Source of the DNA: Niastella koreensis GR20-10
Lineage (GTDB): Bacteria; Bacteroidota; Bacteroidia; Chitinophagales; Chitinophagaceae
Direction of reading: 5' to 3'
Length of the DNA: 64,000 nucleotides
NCBI RefSeq assembly: GCF_000246855.1
Contig: NC_016609.1
Span: 6,522,744-6,586,743 of the forward strand
The notes under the pieces were generated by a model that was not told the origin of the DNA, searched no databases, and saw only the letters and a list, made by a program, of their open reading frames with translations. The translations under genes were made by a program, and so were the position numbers. This document shows, one piece after another, positions 36,034-44,889 of this stretch. The first letter of the stretch is position 1, and each line of letters begins with the position of its first letter.

Positions 36034-36915
36034 TTAACCTTGTAATGCAGCGGCACCGCTCACGATCTCTGTAAGTTCGGTAGTGATAGCTGCCTGGCGT
36101 GCCCGGTTATATGAAATTTTATAGTGCTTTAATAACTCGTTGGCGTTTTCGCTGGCTTTATCCATGGCCGTCATCCGGGCGCCATGCTCAGAAGCATTGG
36201 CATCCAGTACAGCTTTGAACAATTGTGTGTTCAGGATCTTTGGCATCAGCTCGGCGATGAGCTCGTCTTTTGCGGGTTCAAAGATGAAGTCGCTTTTCTT
36301 GGCGCCTTCTTTCTTCTCTACTTTCGGGATGGGAAGGAAACGCTCCAGGGCGAAACGTTGCATGGCGGCATTGCGGAATTCGCTGTACACCAGTTCAATT
36401 ACATCAAATTCCTTTGCTTCAAACGCTTTTACAGCAGCCTGGGCAATTGCCTGTACGTTCTCGAAATTCAATTTCAGGAACAGGTCCCTGTAGGTATCGT
36501 TTACCTTGTATTTATTTTTCTGGAAGAATTCAGTGCCTTTTTTACCAATGCCCCAAATGGTCAGATTGCCTTTGGCGTTCTGAGCAGCATATTTTTCATT
36601 GATGGTATTGCGGGCCAGTTTAATTACGTTGGTATTGTAAGCGCCGCACAAACCACGGTCGCTGGTAATAACGATCAACAGCACTTTCTCTACAGGGCGT
36701 TCAACTGCCAGGGCCATACCTGCATCACTTTCTGTTCCGCTCACAATGTTGCTCAGCACTTCCTGCAGTTTACGGGCATATGGACGCATCTGTACGATAG
36801 CATCCTGGGCTTTTCTCAATTTGGCAGCGCTTACCATTTTCATTGCCTTGGTAATCTGCTGCATATTCTGGGTTGCCTTGATCTTATTACGAACTTCTTT
36901 TAACTGACCTGCCAT
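36034..36915 (-). CDS. atpG: ATP synthase F1 subunit gamma
   Basis: Central rotor stalk of F1Fo ATP synthase on the inner membrane. The 293 residues begin GQLKEVRNKIKATQNMQQITKAM (conserved N-terminal helix, here quoted in part), have ITSDRGLCGAYNTNV in the Rossmann-like domain, and end with the conserved helix AMDKASENANELLKHYKISYN and RQAAITTELTEIVSGAAAL. Usually atpG directly follows atpA, but here the upstream neighbour is a repeat-rich gap and a divergent gene, so it must be transcribed from its own promoter with scpB. The other ATP synthase genes are not in this window. Confidence 0.95.
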   Translation of the reverse strand: MAGQLKEVRNKIKATQNMQQITKAMKMVSAAKLRKAQDAIVQMRPYARKLQEVLSNIVSGTESDAGMALAVERPVEKVLLIVITSDRGLCGAYNTNVIKLARNTINEKYAAQNAKGNLTIWGIGKKGTEFFQKNKYKVNDTYRDLFLKLNFENVQAIAQAAVKAFEAKEFDVIELVYSEFRNAAMQRFALERFLPIPKVEKKEGAKKSDFIFEPAKDELIAELMPKILNTQLFKAVLDANASEHGARMTAMDKASENANELLKHYKISYNRARQAAITTELTEIVSGAAALQG

Positions 36916-37551
36916 GTTGCAAAGTTGATTAGTTGATTTCCACCGGGCTTTTTAGCGCCATAACCAATTAACAATCAATTGAATAGAGCCAATAAACGAA
37001 CCAGTAGTTTTAATCGGCTGCAAAGGTAGCGGAAAGCGGCCAATATTCCACGTCCTGTGTAAATTTTCCAAATACAGTTTAAGCTGTAAGCCTCAAGCTG
37101 CAAGCCGGTTTCGGGGTTTCAGATTTCAAGTTCCAGGTTCCTGGTTCCATGTTCCGGGTTCCGGTTCCAAGTTCCGGGTTCCGGGTTCCAAGTTCCAGGT
37201 TTCAAGTTCCAGGTTTCAGGTTTCAGGTTCCGGCTTCCAGGTTCCGGGTTCCGGGTTCTAGTTCCAAGTTCCGGGTTCCAAGTTCCAGGTTTCAAGTTCC
37301 AGGTTCCAGGTTCCGGGTTCCAGGTTCCGGGTTTCAGGTTCCGGGTTGCCGCGATGAGGAGTATAGCTTATGGCTTACGGCTTATAGCTTAAAGCTGTAT
37401 TTGCTTTTGGCTTTTACCTTTCAGCTTTCAGGCTGTATTTGCTTGCAGCTTGTGGCTTGTGGCCTGCAGCCTGTATTTCCTTGCAGCTTTCCATTTAAAA
37501 TGCTGAATGCTGCCAATCTACCAATAAGCAACTTTCGTATATAAATACACC
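36916..37551. other. Repeat-filled 636-base intergenic region
   Basis: No gene is seen. Bases 36916-37080 hold ordinary AT-rich sequence, presumably with the atpG promoter. From about 37085 to 37345 it is almost entirely GGTTCCAGG / GGTTCCGGG / AAGTTCCAGG / GGTTTCAGG words. From 37360 to 37500 it is GCTTATGGCTTACGGCTTATAG and GCTGTATTTGCTTGCAGC words. Confidence 0.8.
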
Positions 37552-38202
37552 ATGCAAACCATCTTCATTACGGGGGGAACCGGGTATATCGGTTCCCGGC
37601 TCATTGCCGCCCTGTTAAAAACCGGCGAATATCGCATTAAGGCCCTGGCCCGGAAGGGGTCCGAACACAAGCTGCCGCCCGGCTGCGAAGTGGTAATCGG
37701 TGATGCGCTGGATGCTTCTTCTTACACCAATGCCCCGAATAATGCCGATGTATTTATTCACCTGATAGGTGTGCCCCACCCCTCGCCCGCTAAAACAGCT
37801 GCCTTTGAAACCATTGACCTGGTATCGGTACAACAGGCGGCGGCCGTAATCAGCAACAACCGGCTGCCGCATGTTATTTACCTCAGCGTAAGCCAGTACC
37901 CCGGCCGCATCATGAAAGAATACCGCGATATACGGGCAACCGGTGAAGGCCTGTTGCAATCAACAGGCGCCCGCTGTTCTTTCATCAGGCCCTGGTATGT
38001 GCTGGGCCCGGGTCACTGGTGGCCGGTTTTACTGATGCCCCTGTATACTTTAGCGCGACTGATACCTGCCACCCGCGAACAAAGCCGCCAGCAGGGACTG
38101 GTAACCATCAAACAAATGATCCGTACCCTGCACTTTGCCATCAACCATCCTCCAGAAAATGGTGTGCGTATTTATAATGTTCCAGACATAAAAGCGTTCT
38201 AA
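37552..38202 (+). CDS. NAD(P)-binding Rossmann-fold protein (SDR/atypical epimerase family)
   Basis: A 216-residue oxidoreductase- or epimerase-like protein. The nucleotide-binding loop is ITGGTGYIGSRL at residues 5-16, followed by an acidic pocket in VIGDALDASSY. LIGVPHPSP, VIYLSVSQYPG and IRPWYVLGPGHWWP match the NmrA/atypical SDR pattern with the central Ser-Tyr region partly lost. It is shorter than classical epimerases (about 300 residues). The substrate is unknown. It precedes surE by 133 bases of repeat-rich sequence. Confidence 0.78.
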   Translation: MQTIFITGGTGYIGSRLIAALLKTGEYRIKALARKGSEHKLPPGCEVVIGDALDASSYTNAPNNADVFIHLIGVPHPSPAKTAAFETIDLVSVQQAAAVISNNRLPHVIYLSVSQYPGRIMKEYRDIRATGEGLLQSTGARCSFIRPWYVLGPGHWWPVLLMPLYTLARLIPATREQSRQQGLVTIKQMIRTLHFAINHPPENGVRIYNVPDIKAF

Positions 38203-38320
38203 TATCAATAGGCGATAGACAATATGCAATTGGCAAAATCGCTATGGTTCAGAATGTCCGACTTTAGGGCAGCCCTTGCCAATTGTCAATTGCCCATTGC
38301 CAATTGACTTATTTTCAGCA
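38203..38320. repeat. CAATTG word repeat
   Basis: AATAGGCGATAGACAATATGCAATTGGC and GCCAATTGTCAATTGCCCATTGCCAATTG words fill most of the gap before surE. The two halves are partly complementary. Confidence 0.45.
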
Positions 38321-38335
38321 TTTTTGTTATAAGAT

Positions 38336-39136
38336 ATGGCAAAAGCAAAAAAGAAGAACGCAGCTAAGGCAAAACCGGTTATTCTCATAACGAACGACGA
38401 TGGGATAACAGCACCGGGTATCCATAACCTGGTAGAGGCAGTAAAAGATCTGGGTAAAATTGTAGTTGTTGCCCCCGATAAACCACAATCAGGCATGGGC
38501 CATGCCATTACTATCGGGCAGCCGTTGCGCCTGGCTGCCGTATCTACCTTCTTTGACGGGGTAGAAGCCTACCAATGCTCAGGCACCCCGGTTGATTGCG
38601 TAAAACTGGCGGTTGATAAAATCCTGCACCGCAAACCCGATCTGTGTTTGAGCGGTATCAACCATGGCGCCAATCATTCCATAAACGTTATTTATTCAGG
38701 AACCATGTCGGCCGCAGTAGAGGCTGCTATTGAAAGCATACCCTCCATTGGTTTTTCGCTGCTCGATTACAGCATCGATGCCGATTTTACTGCCGCCCGT
38801 AAATATGCCCGGATCATTGTGGAGCAGATGTTGAAGAAAATACCGGAGAAACATACCGTGCTGAACGTGAACTTTCCCCCCGTAGCGCCCGAGCTTATAA
38901 AAGGCGTTCGTATCTGCCGTCAGGCCTATGCGAAATATGAAGAGGATTTTGTTGAGCGCAACGACCCCAATGGCCGGAAGTATTACTGGCTAACCGGTGA
39001 GTTTGTGAACTTCGACAAAGGAAAAGACACCGATGTGTGGGCCCTTAAAAACAATTATGTGAGCGTTGTACCAGTGCAGTTTGACCTTACCAATTATCAA
39101 CTGAAAGATAAGCTCGAAAAAACCTGGAAACTGTAA
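38336..39136 (+). CDS. surE: 5'/3'-nucleotidase SurE
   Basis: Metal-dependent nucleoside monophosphatase implicated in stress survival. The 266 residues carry the signature ILITNDDGITAPGI with the Asn-Asp-Asp metal ligands, then APDKPQSGMGHAIT, the CSGTPVDCVKLA segment, and DLCLSGINHGANHS with the conserved Asn. A Lys/Ala-rich N-terminal extension of about 14 residues precedes the fold. It overlaps the next gene by one base and lies upstream of lpxB. Confidence 0.95.
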   Translation: MAKAKKKNAAKAKPVILITNDDGITAPGIHNLVEAVKDLGKIVVVAPDKPQSGMGHAITIGQPLRLAAVSTFFDGVEAYQCSGTPVDCVKLAVDKILHRKPDLCLSGINHGANHSINVIYSGTMSAAVEAAIESIPSIGFSLLDYSIDADFTAARKYARIIVEQMLKKIPEKHTVLNVNFPPVAPELIKGVRICRQAYAKYEEDFVERNDPNGRKYYWLTGEFVNFDKGKDTDVWALKNNYVSVVPVQFDLTNYQLKDKLEKTWKL

Positions 39137-39429
39137 TGTTCAAGAAAGACAACCTCCGCTTTGGCATGTTGCTGGGCTTTATTGCCCCTTTATTAAGCTT
39201 TGTAGCCTATTACTTTTGGAAATTCTACCCTTATACGCTTAGCGATTGTTTCGGATTTATAGCAGCTAATAAAAGCCAGATCACCGCTATTTCGGTGCCC
39301 TGCCTGGTGCTTAATATTGCCCTGTTCACCATTTATATCAATACCGCCCGCGATAAAACGGCCAAAGGTATTTTTGCCATCACGCTTATATATGCGATAG
39401 GCGCGTTACTGTTAAAGTTTATTTTGTAA
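39136..39429 (+). CDS. Small three-helix membrane protein
   Basis: A 97-residue protein with three predicted membrane segments: about residues 9-29 (MLLGFIAPLLSFVAYYFW), 49-68 (ITAISVPCLVLNIALFTIYI) and 77-96 (IFAITLIYAIGALLLKFIL). I recognise no family. Its start overlaps the surE stop by one base and lpxB follows 105 bases later, so it is probably part of a surE-lpxB transcript and may have a role at the envelope (inference). Confidence 0.75.
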   Translation: MFKKDNLRFGMLLGFIAPLLSFVAYYFWKFYPYTLSDCFGFIAANKSQITAISVPCLVLNIALFTIYINTARDKTAKGIFAITLIYAIGALLLKFIL

Positions 39430-39520
39430 GGCAATAGGCAGTAGGCAGAACGATATCAACGCTGTCAACGTCCTTGTCAACTTGTTAACCCGTCAACTGG
39501 TCAACTTTTCAACTGCATCC
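39430..39520. repeat. GTCAACTTG word repeat
   Basis: GGCAATAGGCAGTAGGCAG followed by CTGTCAACGTCCTTGTCAAC and further GTCAAC words up to lpxB. Confidence 0.45.
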
Positions 39521-39534
39521 CTTACCTTTACCCC

Positions 39535-40644
39535 ATGCGTTATTACATTATAGCTGGTGAGGCTTCAGGGGATTTGCATGGCAGTAATCTTATAAAAGAA
39601 CTTAAAAAATCCGATACCGCAGCGGAGATCCGGTGCTGGGGTGGCGACAGAATGCAACAGGCCGGTGGCGAACTGGTGAAGCATTACCGCGACCTGGCAT
39701 TTATGGGCTTTATTGAGGTGGCCAAAAACCTGGGCACTATTTTGCGCAACCTGCAGTTTTGCAAGGATGACATTACCCAATACAAACCCGATGCGCTTAT
39801 CCTCATCGACTACCCCGGTTTTAACTTACGCATAGCCGAATGGGCCAAACAACAAGGTTATAAGGTCATTTATTATATCTCGCCACAGGTATGGGCGTGG
39901 AAGGAGAACCGTGTTGTAAAAATGAAACAATGCATTGACAAAATGCTGGTGATCCTGCCATTTGAAAAAGAGTATTACAAAAACAAATGGAACTGGGAAG
40001 TAGATTATGTGGGCCACCCGTTGATAGAGGTGGTGGAAGAGGCGCAATTGAAACCCAGTAAGCCATTGGCCGATAAACCCATTATTGCCTTATTGCCCGG
40101 CAGCCGCAAACAGGAAATCCTGAAAAAGCTGCCCATTATGCTGGAAGTAAGCCGCCTGTTCCCGGCCTACCAGTTTGTAGTGGCCAAGGCCCCTGGCCAG
40201 GAAGACAGCTTTTATGAATCCGTGCTGGCCGCCTATCCCAATGTATCGTCGGTACGTGACGCCACGTACAACCTGTTGCTGCAATCGCGGGCTGCACTGG
40301 TTACCTCAGGTACTGCCACCCTTGAAACTGCTTTATTCGGTGTTCCTGAAGTGGTTTGCTATAAAGGCAGCAATATCAGCTACCAGATAGCCAAACGGCT
40401 TATAAAGGTAAAATACATTTCCCTGGTAAATCTTATCATGGATAAACTGGTGGTGAAGGAACTGATTCAAAACGACCTCACCCCCGGTAACCTGCGCACC
40501 GAACTGGATGCCCTGCTCACCAATAAAGCTACCCAGCAACAACTGCAGCAGGACTATGCCGCATTGCAACACCTGCTTGGCCAGGGCGGACATGCGTCGG
40601 CCAGAGCGGCTTCTCTCATAGTAGATTATTTGCAGAAGAAATAA
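39535..40644 (+). CDS. lpxB: Lipid-A-disaccharide synthase
   Basis: GT19 glycosyltransferase that condenses UDP-diacylglucosamine with lipid X to form the lipid A disaccharide, at the inner membrane. The 369 residues start YYIIAGEASGDLHGSNL (hallmark), continue with YISPQVWAWKENRV, DYVGHPLIE, IALLPGSRKQEI, and LVTSGTATLETALFGVPEVVCYK, all family signatures. The length matches the Escherichia coli enzyme (382). It lies downstream of surE and the small membrane protein. Confidence 0.96.
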   Translation: MRYYIIAGEASGDLHGSNLIKELKKSDTAAEIRCWGGDRMQQAGGELVKHYRDLAFMGFIEVAKNLGTILRNLQFCKDDITQYKPDALILIDYPGFNLRIAEWAKQQGYKVIYYISPQVWAWKENRVVKMKQCIDKMLVILPFEKEYYKNKWNWEVDYVGHPLIEVVEEAQLKPSKPLADKPIIALLPGSRKQEILKKLPIMLEVSRLFPAYQFVVAKAPGQEDSFYESVLAAYPNVSSVRDATYNLLLQSRAALVTSGTATLETALFGVPEVVCYKGSNISYQIAKRLIKVKYISLVNLIMDKLVVKELIQNDLTPGNLRTELDALLTNKATQQQLQQDYAALQHLLGQGGHASARAASLIVDYLQKK

Positions 40645-40659
40645 ACATCTCGTTTTAAA

Positions 40660-40745
40660 AGGAGCAGTTCCAGGTTCCAGGTTCACGTTCCAGGGCTCTA
40701 TTGCCGGTACCTGCATTCCCTGCAACCTGTAACTTGTAACCTGTA
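40660..40745. repeat. GGTTCCAGG and CCTGTAACTTG word repeat
   Basis: CCAGGTTCCAGGTTCACGTTCCAGG and then CCTGCAACCTGTAACTTGTAACCTG words fill the convergent gap after lpxB. Confidence 0.45.
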
Positions 40746-40916
40746 TTACTTCTTCATCATCACCAGCTTTACAATAATGACGATGATCGCAATCAGGAAC
40801 ATGAACAGGGAGATCCTGTTTATTCCATGCATATAGCGCATCCAACTGGAATTGGGTGCGTTCGGGTCACGTTTCTTCAGGTAGAAATATTCCTGCAATT
40901 GTCTCCAGACTCCCAT
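40746..40916 (-). CDS. Small tail-anchored membrane protein (DUF6728-like)
   Basis: A 56-residue protein with start chosen at ATG 40916 (MGVWRQLQEYFYLKKRDP), ten codons inside the longest frame. It has a soluble N-terminal 30 residues and a single membrane helix (about 34-52, SLFMFLIAIIVIIVKLVM), ending MMKK. It resembles small conserved Bacteroidota proteins of the DUF6728 type; I am fairly but not fully sure of that name. Function unknown. Confidence 0.7.
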   Translation of the reverse strand: MGVWRQLQEYFYLKKRDPNAPNSSWMRYMHGINRISLFMFLIAIIVIIVKLVMMKK

Positions 40917-41161
40917 AATTAATTCACTGGTTTTTAAGCGATACAAAATTAATGCGATAATTCGATAATGTAATAATTCGATAATGGGAATTCCCGTAAG
41001 CGAGAATCGCGATATTAATCAGCGTCCACGAAATTGAAGCCATTATCACATTAGCTAATTATCAAATTAGCCTATCCATCCCTGAAATCCCGCTTCCATC
41101 CCAAAACCCGCGGGCTTACCTGAAAGCATCAGTAAATTGATATTACCTAAATAAACACAAT

Positions 41162-43732
41162 ATGAGAAAATTCCTGATGGTCCTTATCATCTCGCCGGGT
41201 TTGTTGCTGACCGCTGCCCGCGCGCAGGATAAAAAAGGGACCGCTGTAGCGCCCCTCCCGAACGATTCGACCAAAAAAAAACCTGCCGGCATTACCGATA
41301 AAGTAAAAACCAGCCGTAAATACGATGGCCTGTTTACGCTGTACCAGGATACTGTAACCGGTACGGTTCAACTATATGTAAAGAAAAATCAGCTGGGGAA
41401 GGAATATATCTATCAAAGCTTTTCCATCAATGGTCCCAACCAATTGTTCCTGAACCAGAGCATGCACCGGCAAACCATGGTTTTTAAAATAGAAAAAGCG
41501 TTCGACAAGCTGGAATTCTCCCGCGTAAACACCCGGTTCTGGTACGACCCCAACAACCCGGTAAGTAAAACAGCTACGGTTGATAAACCGGAAGCGGTTT
41601 TCCTGGTAGAGAAAACAGTGTCGGAAGATGCAGACGGCTACCTGATCAGCGCCGATGGCCTGTTCATCAGCGAAAAGCTCGATCCGGTAAAACCAATCTT
41701 CCCGCCGGGCATTCCGCCAACTGCCATCTTTAACCTGGGCAACCTGAACCCTGCCAAATCGCGTTACACCACGCTGCGTTCATTCCCTAATAATTCCGAC
41801 ATCGTGGTAGACCTGGCATATGACAACCCCATGCCTTTCAACAACGGCACCACCGACATTACAGATGCCCGTTATGTACGCGTTCGCATGCAGCACAGCC
41901 TGATAGAAATGCCAAAGAATGATTTCCATGCCCGCCGCGATGATCCCCGGGTTGGTTATTTTTCCCAGATGGTGAACGACCAAACCAGCATCAGCCCGGT
42001 TCCTTACAAAGACATTATTCACCGCTGGGACCTGAAGAAAAAAGACCCCAATGCAGCGCTGAGCGAACCGGTTGAACCCATTGTTTACTGGATAGAAAAC
42101 ACCACCCCCGTTGAATATCGCCAAACGATCATGGAGGCTGGTTTAAAATGGAATGAAGCATTTGAAAAGGCCGGTTTTAAAAATGCCGTTCAAATGAAAA
42201 TAATGCCCGATGATGCCGATTGGGACCCTGCCGATATTCGTTATAATGTGATCCGCTGGGTTTCATCTGCCACGCCCACCTATGGCGCTATTGGCCCCAG
42301 TTTTGTAAATCCCAAGACCGGGCAGATCATTGGCGCCGACATCACTATTGAATGGTATTCGGGCAGCGCCACGCCCATCCTGGATGAATTGTTCAAACCA
42401 GCTGCAGCTACCGGCAATTTACAACTCCCCGGCATGGAGTCACAGCAGGAAGCCAATTGCTCCCTGGCCAACGAGCTGAAAAGCCAGCTACTAACAGGGA
42501 TGACCGTACTGGATGCCACCAATGCATCTCCCCTTGAACTGGTTGAAATGCACAAACAGTTTCTTACCTACCTGGTGATGCATGAAATGGGTCACACCCT
42601 TGGCTTGAACCATAATATGAAAGCCAGCCAGATGTTATCACCTGCTGAAATAAACAATACGGAGCTTACGCACCAGATCGGGTTGATTGGTTCGGTAATG
42701 GATTACCCTGCTATCAACATTGCCGCCGACAGAAGCAAACAGGGCGATTACTATACTACCAAGGCCGGTCCATATGACTTGTGGGCTATTGAATATGGTT
42801 ACACTCCGTTTAATGAAGGCGATGAAGCGGCAGGTTTAAAAAAGATCATTGCCCGCAGCACCGATCCCAAACTGGCATTTGGCAACGATGGCGACGATAT
42901 GCGTGCACCTGGTAAAGCCATGGACCCGCGCGTGAATGTGAATGAATTAACCAGCGATGCCATTGGTTATGCTGAAGACCGTTTTAAGATCGTGAACCAG
43001 GTAATGGCCAAACTGGTACAGAAGTATACAAAAGAAGGCCAGTCGTATGCTGAATTACGCACCCGCTATGGCACCCTGCTTGGCCAGCGTTTTAGTATGG
43101 CATCGGCCGTTAGCCGTTATGTGGGTGGTATTTATATCGACAGAAGTTATCCCGAACAGCATTCTGCCAGCAAGCCTTATACCCCCGTTCCGCTGGCTAC
43201 ACAAAAACGCGCCATCGAGGTTTTGAACAAATACCTGTTTGCGCCCGACGCGTTTGACACCGACGCCCAGGTGTTTGCTTACCTGCAACCTCAGCGCCGC
43301 GGCTTCACCCAAAATGTAGTGGGCGATGACTTCAAGGCTACTGATAATATCCTGGCCGTACAAACTGGCAGCAGCCTTTCGCACCTGTTGCATGGCGCCC
43401 CCCTGCTTCGCCTCACCAACAGCCGTTTATATGGCAACCAGTACAGCGTTGCCAGCATGATGGGCGATTTGCAGAAAGGCATTTTCAATGCGGATATTGC
43501 TACCAATGTAAATGTATACCGCCAGAACCTGCAAACCTGGTATGTTCGCCAACTGGTATCCATGATAGACCCTAAGAACCAGCAGTTTGACGATGTATCA
43601 AAAGCAGCCGCTTTGTACACGCTGAAAAAGATCAAAACACAACTGGCCACCGCTGTTTCAACCAACGATGAAACAAAAGCGCACCGTGCCAACCTGGTGT
43701 TCCTGATCGAAAACGGCATGGAACCTAAATAA
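41162..43732 (+). CDS. Secreted zinc metalloprotease (DUF5117/DUF5118 family)
   Basis: An 856-residue exported metallopeptidase. A signal peptide at 1-20 ends in ARAQ. DUF5118-like and DUF5117-like regions occupy roughly 40-370 (YDGLFTLYQDTVTGTVQLYV). The catalytic motif HEMGHTLGLNHN holds His474, Glu475, His478 and His484, a metzincin-type HExxHxxGxxH, and a Met-turn candidate lies at SVMDYPA. The remaining 350 residues are the family's C-terminal domain. Probably acts in the periplasm or outside the cell on peptides. It stands alone and is followed by a strong terminator. Confidence 0.93.
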   Translation: MRKFLMVLIISPGLLLTAARAQDKKGTAVAPLPNDSTKKKPAGITDKVKTSRKYDGLFTLYQDTVTGTVQLYVKKNQLGKEYIYQSFSINGPNQLFLNQSMHRQTMVFKIEKAFDKLEFSRVNTRFWYDPNNPVSKTATVDKPEAVFLVEKTVSEDADGYLISADGLFISEKLDPVKPIFPPGIPPTAIFNLGNLNPAKSRYTTLRSFPNNSDIVVDLAYDNPMPFNNGTTDITDARYVRVRMQHSLIEMPKNDFHARRDDPRVGYFSQMVNDQTSISPVPYKDIIHRWDLKKKDPNAALSEPVEPIVYWIENTTPVEYRQTIMEAGLKWNEAFEKAGFKNAVQMKIMPDDADWDPADIRYNVIRWVSSATPTYGAIGPSFVNPKTGQIIGADITIEWYSGSATPILDELFKPAAATGNLQLPGMESQQEANCSLANELKSQLLTGMTVLDATNASPLELVEMHKQFLTYLVMHEMGHTLGLNHNMKASQMLSPAEINNTELTHQIGLIGSVMDYPAINIAADRSKQGDYYTTKAGPYDLWAIEYGYTPFNEGDEAAGLKKIIARSTDPKLAFGNDGDDMRAPGKAMDPRVNVNELTSDAIGYAEDRFKIVNQVMAKLVQKYTKEGQSYAELRTRYGTLLGQRFSMASAVSRYVGGIYIDRSYPEQHSASKPYTPVPLATQKRAIEVLNKYLFAPDAFDTDAQVFAYLQPQRRGFTQNVVGDDFKATDNILAVQTGSSLSHLLHGAPLLRLTNSRLYGNQYSVASMMGDLQKGIFNADIATNVNVYRQNLQTWYVRQLVSMIDPKNQQFDDVSKAAALYTLKKIKTQLATAVSTNDETKAHRANLVFLIENGMEPK

Positions 43733-43745
43733 CAGCTTCACTAAA

Positions 43746-43790
43746 TAGCATAAAAAAAAGTCCCGTAACCAGCGGGACTTTTTTATGCTA
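43746..43790. terminator. Bidirectional intrinsic terminator
   Basis: Inner stem AGTCCCG/CGGGACT with a TAACCAG loop. The outer A- and T-runs extend the pairing up to TAGCAT/ATGCTA. It separates the convergent metalloprotease and the 153-residue gene. Confidence 0.88.
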
Positions 43791-43815
43791 ACATCAAAAC
43801 AACACAATCAAAAGT

Positions 43816-44277
43816 TTATCTAAAAAACCTGGCCAGGGGAATTGATTTTTTATTCCGGCTCATAATTTCTTTTAGCCCTTTTTCTATGGCATATACTTTA
43901 TCGCGGGGTTCGTCATCACTCAGGGCAAGTGACAGATCGCAATACCCGCTTTGCAGATTGAATGTTATAATCAATACGATCACCTTTTGCCCCCAGAAAT
44001 TAAAGGCATTGTTGTGCACCAGCTCAATAGATACTTCTTCAATATTTTCATCGAACAACTCGTAGCCATAATCCGCTATGGACCGGATCTTTTCTTTTCC
44101 CTGCTCTTTTTGAATGGTAATACTAATGAATGCGCTTAGCGGCCGTTCCGTTCCCTTCTCGAGGTTTAACAGGAGAATACGGGGAATATTTCTGTTGATA
44201 TAATTTTCCAGCCGTAGAAATAATGATTTGTCAACGGTGTAGGGCCCGAGGTGTTTTTGCAGACTGTAGCGTTGCAT
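43816..44277 (-). CDS. Hypothetical 153-residue protein
   Basis: Cytosolic, no signal peptide or membrane helix. The N-terminus MQRYSLQKHLGPYTVDKSLF is followed by a mixed alpha/beta pattern (FISITIQKEQGKEKIRSI, VSIELVHNNAFNFWGQ, VIVLIITFNL) and a Lys/Arg-rich C-terminus. I do not recognise the family. It is monocistronic, convergent with the metalloprotease, with an AT-rich upstream region. Confidence 0.65.
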   Translation of the reverse strand: MQRYSLQKHLGPYTVDKSLFLRLENYINRNIPRILLLNLEKGTERPLSAFISITIQKEQGKEKIRSIADYGYELFDENIEEVSIELVHNNAFNFWGQKVIVLIITFNLQSGYCDLSLALSDDEPRDKVYAIEKGLKEIMSRNKKSIPLARFFR

Positions 44278-44580
44278 AGCTCAATTGTTTGAGGTATTAA
44301 TAAATAGTTGCTATGCTAATAATCAGAGTTCCCGTTTGCAGATTAAATATAGACAAATTTCATAATGTACCAAAAAAAAGCTAACCGTCGAACGTTTAAA
44401 GCTTAACGCGGAAGGCAAAAATCCAAAGACCGGAATTTACTGTATTTGGCGTTTAGCGTTAAGCCTTCAGCGTTTAGCTTTATAAAATAGGTAGTACTCC
44501 CTACCGGTGTTTAAACAATACGGATATTCTGCGGAAACAGGGGCGGTGAAACTTGCAAACAGCCTGTTGCATTCACTAAT
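44278..44580. other. Intergenic region with AACGTTTAAAGC / GCGTTTAGC word repeat
   Basis: Contains the presumed promoter of the 153-residue gene (near 44290-44370). GAACGTTTAAAGCTTAACGCGG follows, and its partial complement GGCGTTTAGCGTTAAGCC comes about 50 bases later. No coding sequence is seen. Confidence 0.5.
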
Positions 44581-44780
44581 TTTACATCAGCAAGTAAGTA
44601 ACAATTTAATCCGTGCTCTTCTGAAACCCCTTAACCCTATATCCAAAGAACCTTTGAAAAACTAAACCGTAAAGTAGATCGTACCCTTACCCTTGAGTTC
44701 CCGACCAAAGCCCGTTTGACCTCCGACACCCTATGAACTTACAGAACCCTATCCGGGATCCAATGAAAGATCAATGAAAA

Positions 44781-44807
44781 TCCGCCTACGCTAAAGCTCC
44801 GGCGGAC
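44781..44807. repeat. 27-bp dispersed repeat TCCGCC...GGCGGAC (copy 2)
   Basis: Two differences from 26586-26612; both differences are in the central part, and the inverted ends are kept. Confidence 0.65.
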
Positions 44808-44843
44808 AAAACGCGCCTTTTGGAAAACGACCAAAAGAGATTG

Positions 44844-44867
44844 TCCTCCCGATCGCTATCGGGAGGA
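44844..44867 (+). terminator. Intrinsic terminator with CCCGAT palindrome
   Basis: Stem TCCTCCCGAT/ATCGGGAGGA with a CGCT loop, followed on the plus strand by TTTTTTATTT. No plus-strand gene precedes it, which supports the candidate RNA. It may also stop the minus-strand nos transcript, but with a poor T-run. Confidence 0.8.
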
Positions 44868-44889
44868 TTTTTTATTTAAGCATGTGTAA

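Larger units (their letters stand above)
44585..44877 (+). ncRNA. Candidate small RNA ending in a terminator
   Basis: About 290 bases of A/C-rich plus-strand sequence with no convincing ORF. A possible promoter is TTGCAAAC (44552) with TAATTTTAC (44577), and a plus-strand terminator closes it at 44844. The sequence GAAACCCCTTAACCCTATATC resembles GAAACACTGAACCCTAAATATATC at 30660. It includes the 27-bp dispersed repeat. No match to a known RNA class by eye. Confidence 0.35.

Noticed and set aside
36184-36903. 239-residue plus-strand ORF over atpG
   Set aside because: Shadow of atpG; no motifs and no independent promoter.
37085-37345. Possible CRISPR array
   Set aside because: The word units are 9-10 bases, degenerate and without unique spacers; no cas gene is present in the window.
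37149-37544. 131-residue ORF (FRVPVPSSGFRVPSS...)
   Set aside because: It is translation of the GGTTCCAGG word repeat, hence its low complexity; not a credible protein.
44585-44877. tmRNA, RNase P or 6S RNA
   Set aside because: None of the hallmark segments (tRNA-like end, GAGGAAAGTC core, rod-like pairing) are visible.
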